This document shows positions 7,080 through 7,190 of a DNA stretch of 7,190 nt, piece after piece. Every line of letters begins with the position of its first letter. The stretch's first letter is position 1. The notes beneath the pieces are model-generated. The model worked only from the letters and a program-made list of their open reading frames with translations. It was not told where the DNA came from and made no database searches. Source of the stretch: JAJFKJ01 sp964443025 (lineage in GTDB: Bacteria; Pseudomonadota; Gammaproteobacteria; JABCZS01); the NCBI GenBank assembly GCA_964443025.1, contig CAYUEL010000101.1, forward strand, positions 1 through 7,190. Direction: 5' to 3'. A program made the position numbers and the translations under genes.

Positions 7080-7100
7080 GTTGTTAACTAGTTGATTTTT
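7071..7100. promoter_or_regulatory. 30-bp AT-rich dyad over the ATPase -35 region
   Basis: Perfect 9-base arms AAAAATCAA (7071-7079) and TTGATTTTT (7092-7100) flank a central GTTAAC (7083-7088) on the same axis; 13 of 15 pairs match. The left arm contains the minus-strand -35. It could be a second operator, or an AT-rich bidirectional terminator because each strand ends the stem in a T run. The stem is poor in G/C, which weakens the terminator reading. Confidence 0.4.
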
Positions 7101-7163
7101 TGAGAATTTTTTATTCTAAAGTCGACAATAAAATACAGACGGGATTCCGTATAACGAATGCCC

Positions 7164-7190
7164 ATGTCATTTACTCAATTTGAGCTCCTC
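7164..7190 (+). CDS. Possible start of a DEAD-box RNA helicase gene (cut by window end)
   Basis: From ATG 7164 the frame reads MSFTQFELL up to the window edge; an in-frame ATG at 7158 would add MP. DEAD-box RNA helicases of the RhlE/DeaD type often start with MSF-x-x-F/L-x-L, so this resembles such an N-terminus. Only nine codons are visible, there is no clear Shine-Dalgarno, and no well-spaced promoter was found upstream (TATAAC at 7150-7155 lacks a partner at normal distance). It is a weak call, divergent from the ATPase gene. Confidence 0.3.

Noticed and set aside
7103..7150. Small inverted repeats AGAAT/ATTCT (7103-7117) and ACGG/CCGT (7139-7150).
   Set aside because: Stems of 4-5 bases are expected by chance in this AT-rich spacer and lack terminator features.
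1..7190. CRISPR arrays, tRNA/rRNA genes, insertion sequences.
   Set aside because: No regularly spaced repeats, no RNA-gene-like folds or conserved RNA motifs, and no transposase were seen on either strand.

Overview
This window looks like chromosomal DNA of a gammaproteobacterium with moderately AT-rich genes. The main reasons are a MutH mismatch-repair endonuclease, which is largely confined to Gammaproteobacteria, and a Coq7-type ubiquinone hydroxylase, which implies aerobic ubiquinone respiration. A Legionella/Coxiella-like relative would fit the gene set, especially if the small cysteine-rich secreted protein is a DUF3757 member, but that placement is inference.

Layout, left to right. 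The first ~110 bases are a leader with no secure gene. A 12-helix MFS transporter (110-1327, +) is followed, with a short overlap, by mutH (1294-1959, +). After 65 bases with a good ribosome binding site comes a tight phosphate-uptake operon: a PhoU-like DUF47 Pit accessory protein (2025-2705), a PiT-family phosphate transporter (2714-3970), and a small exported six-cysteine protein (3974-4414) only 3 bases further on. A small unrecognised membrane protein lies on the opposite strand (4442-4978, -) and is divergent from coq7 (5034-5681, +). coq7 ends tail-to-tail, sharing a TTAA, with an AT-rich gene for an archaeal-type ATPase (STAND/MNS-like) that carries a C-terminal DUF234 PD-(D/E)XK nuclease-like domain (5678-7015, -). 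The last ~175 bases are intergenic and rich in dyad symmetry, with a likely promoter and operator for the ATPase. At the very end there may be the first codons of a rightward gene resembling a DEAD-box helicase.

Functionally, most of the window is housekeeping: transport, DNA repair, phosphate uptake and quinone synthesis. The accessory-looking parts are the lone ATPase-nuclease gene with its own palindromic control region and the orphan membrane protein. No complete multi-gene defence or mobile system is visible. The most unusual structure is the pair of long dyads (centres near 7038 and 7085.5) overlapping the predicted -10 and -35 of the ATPase promoter.
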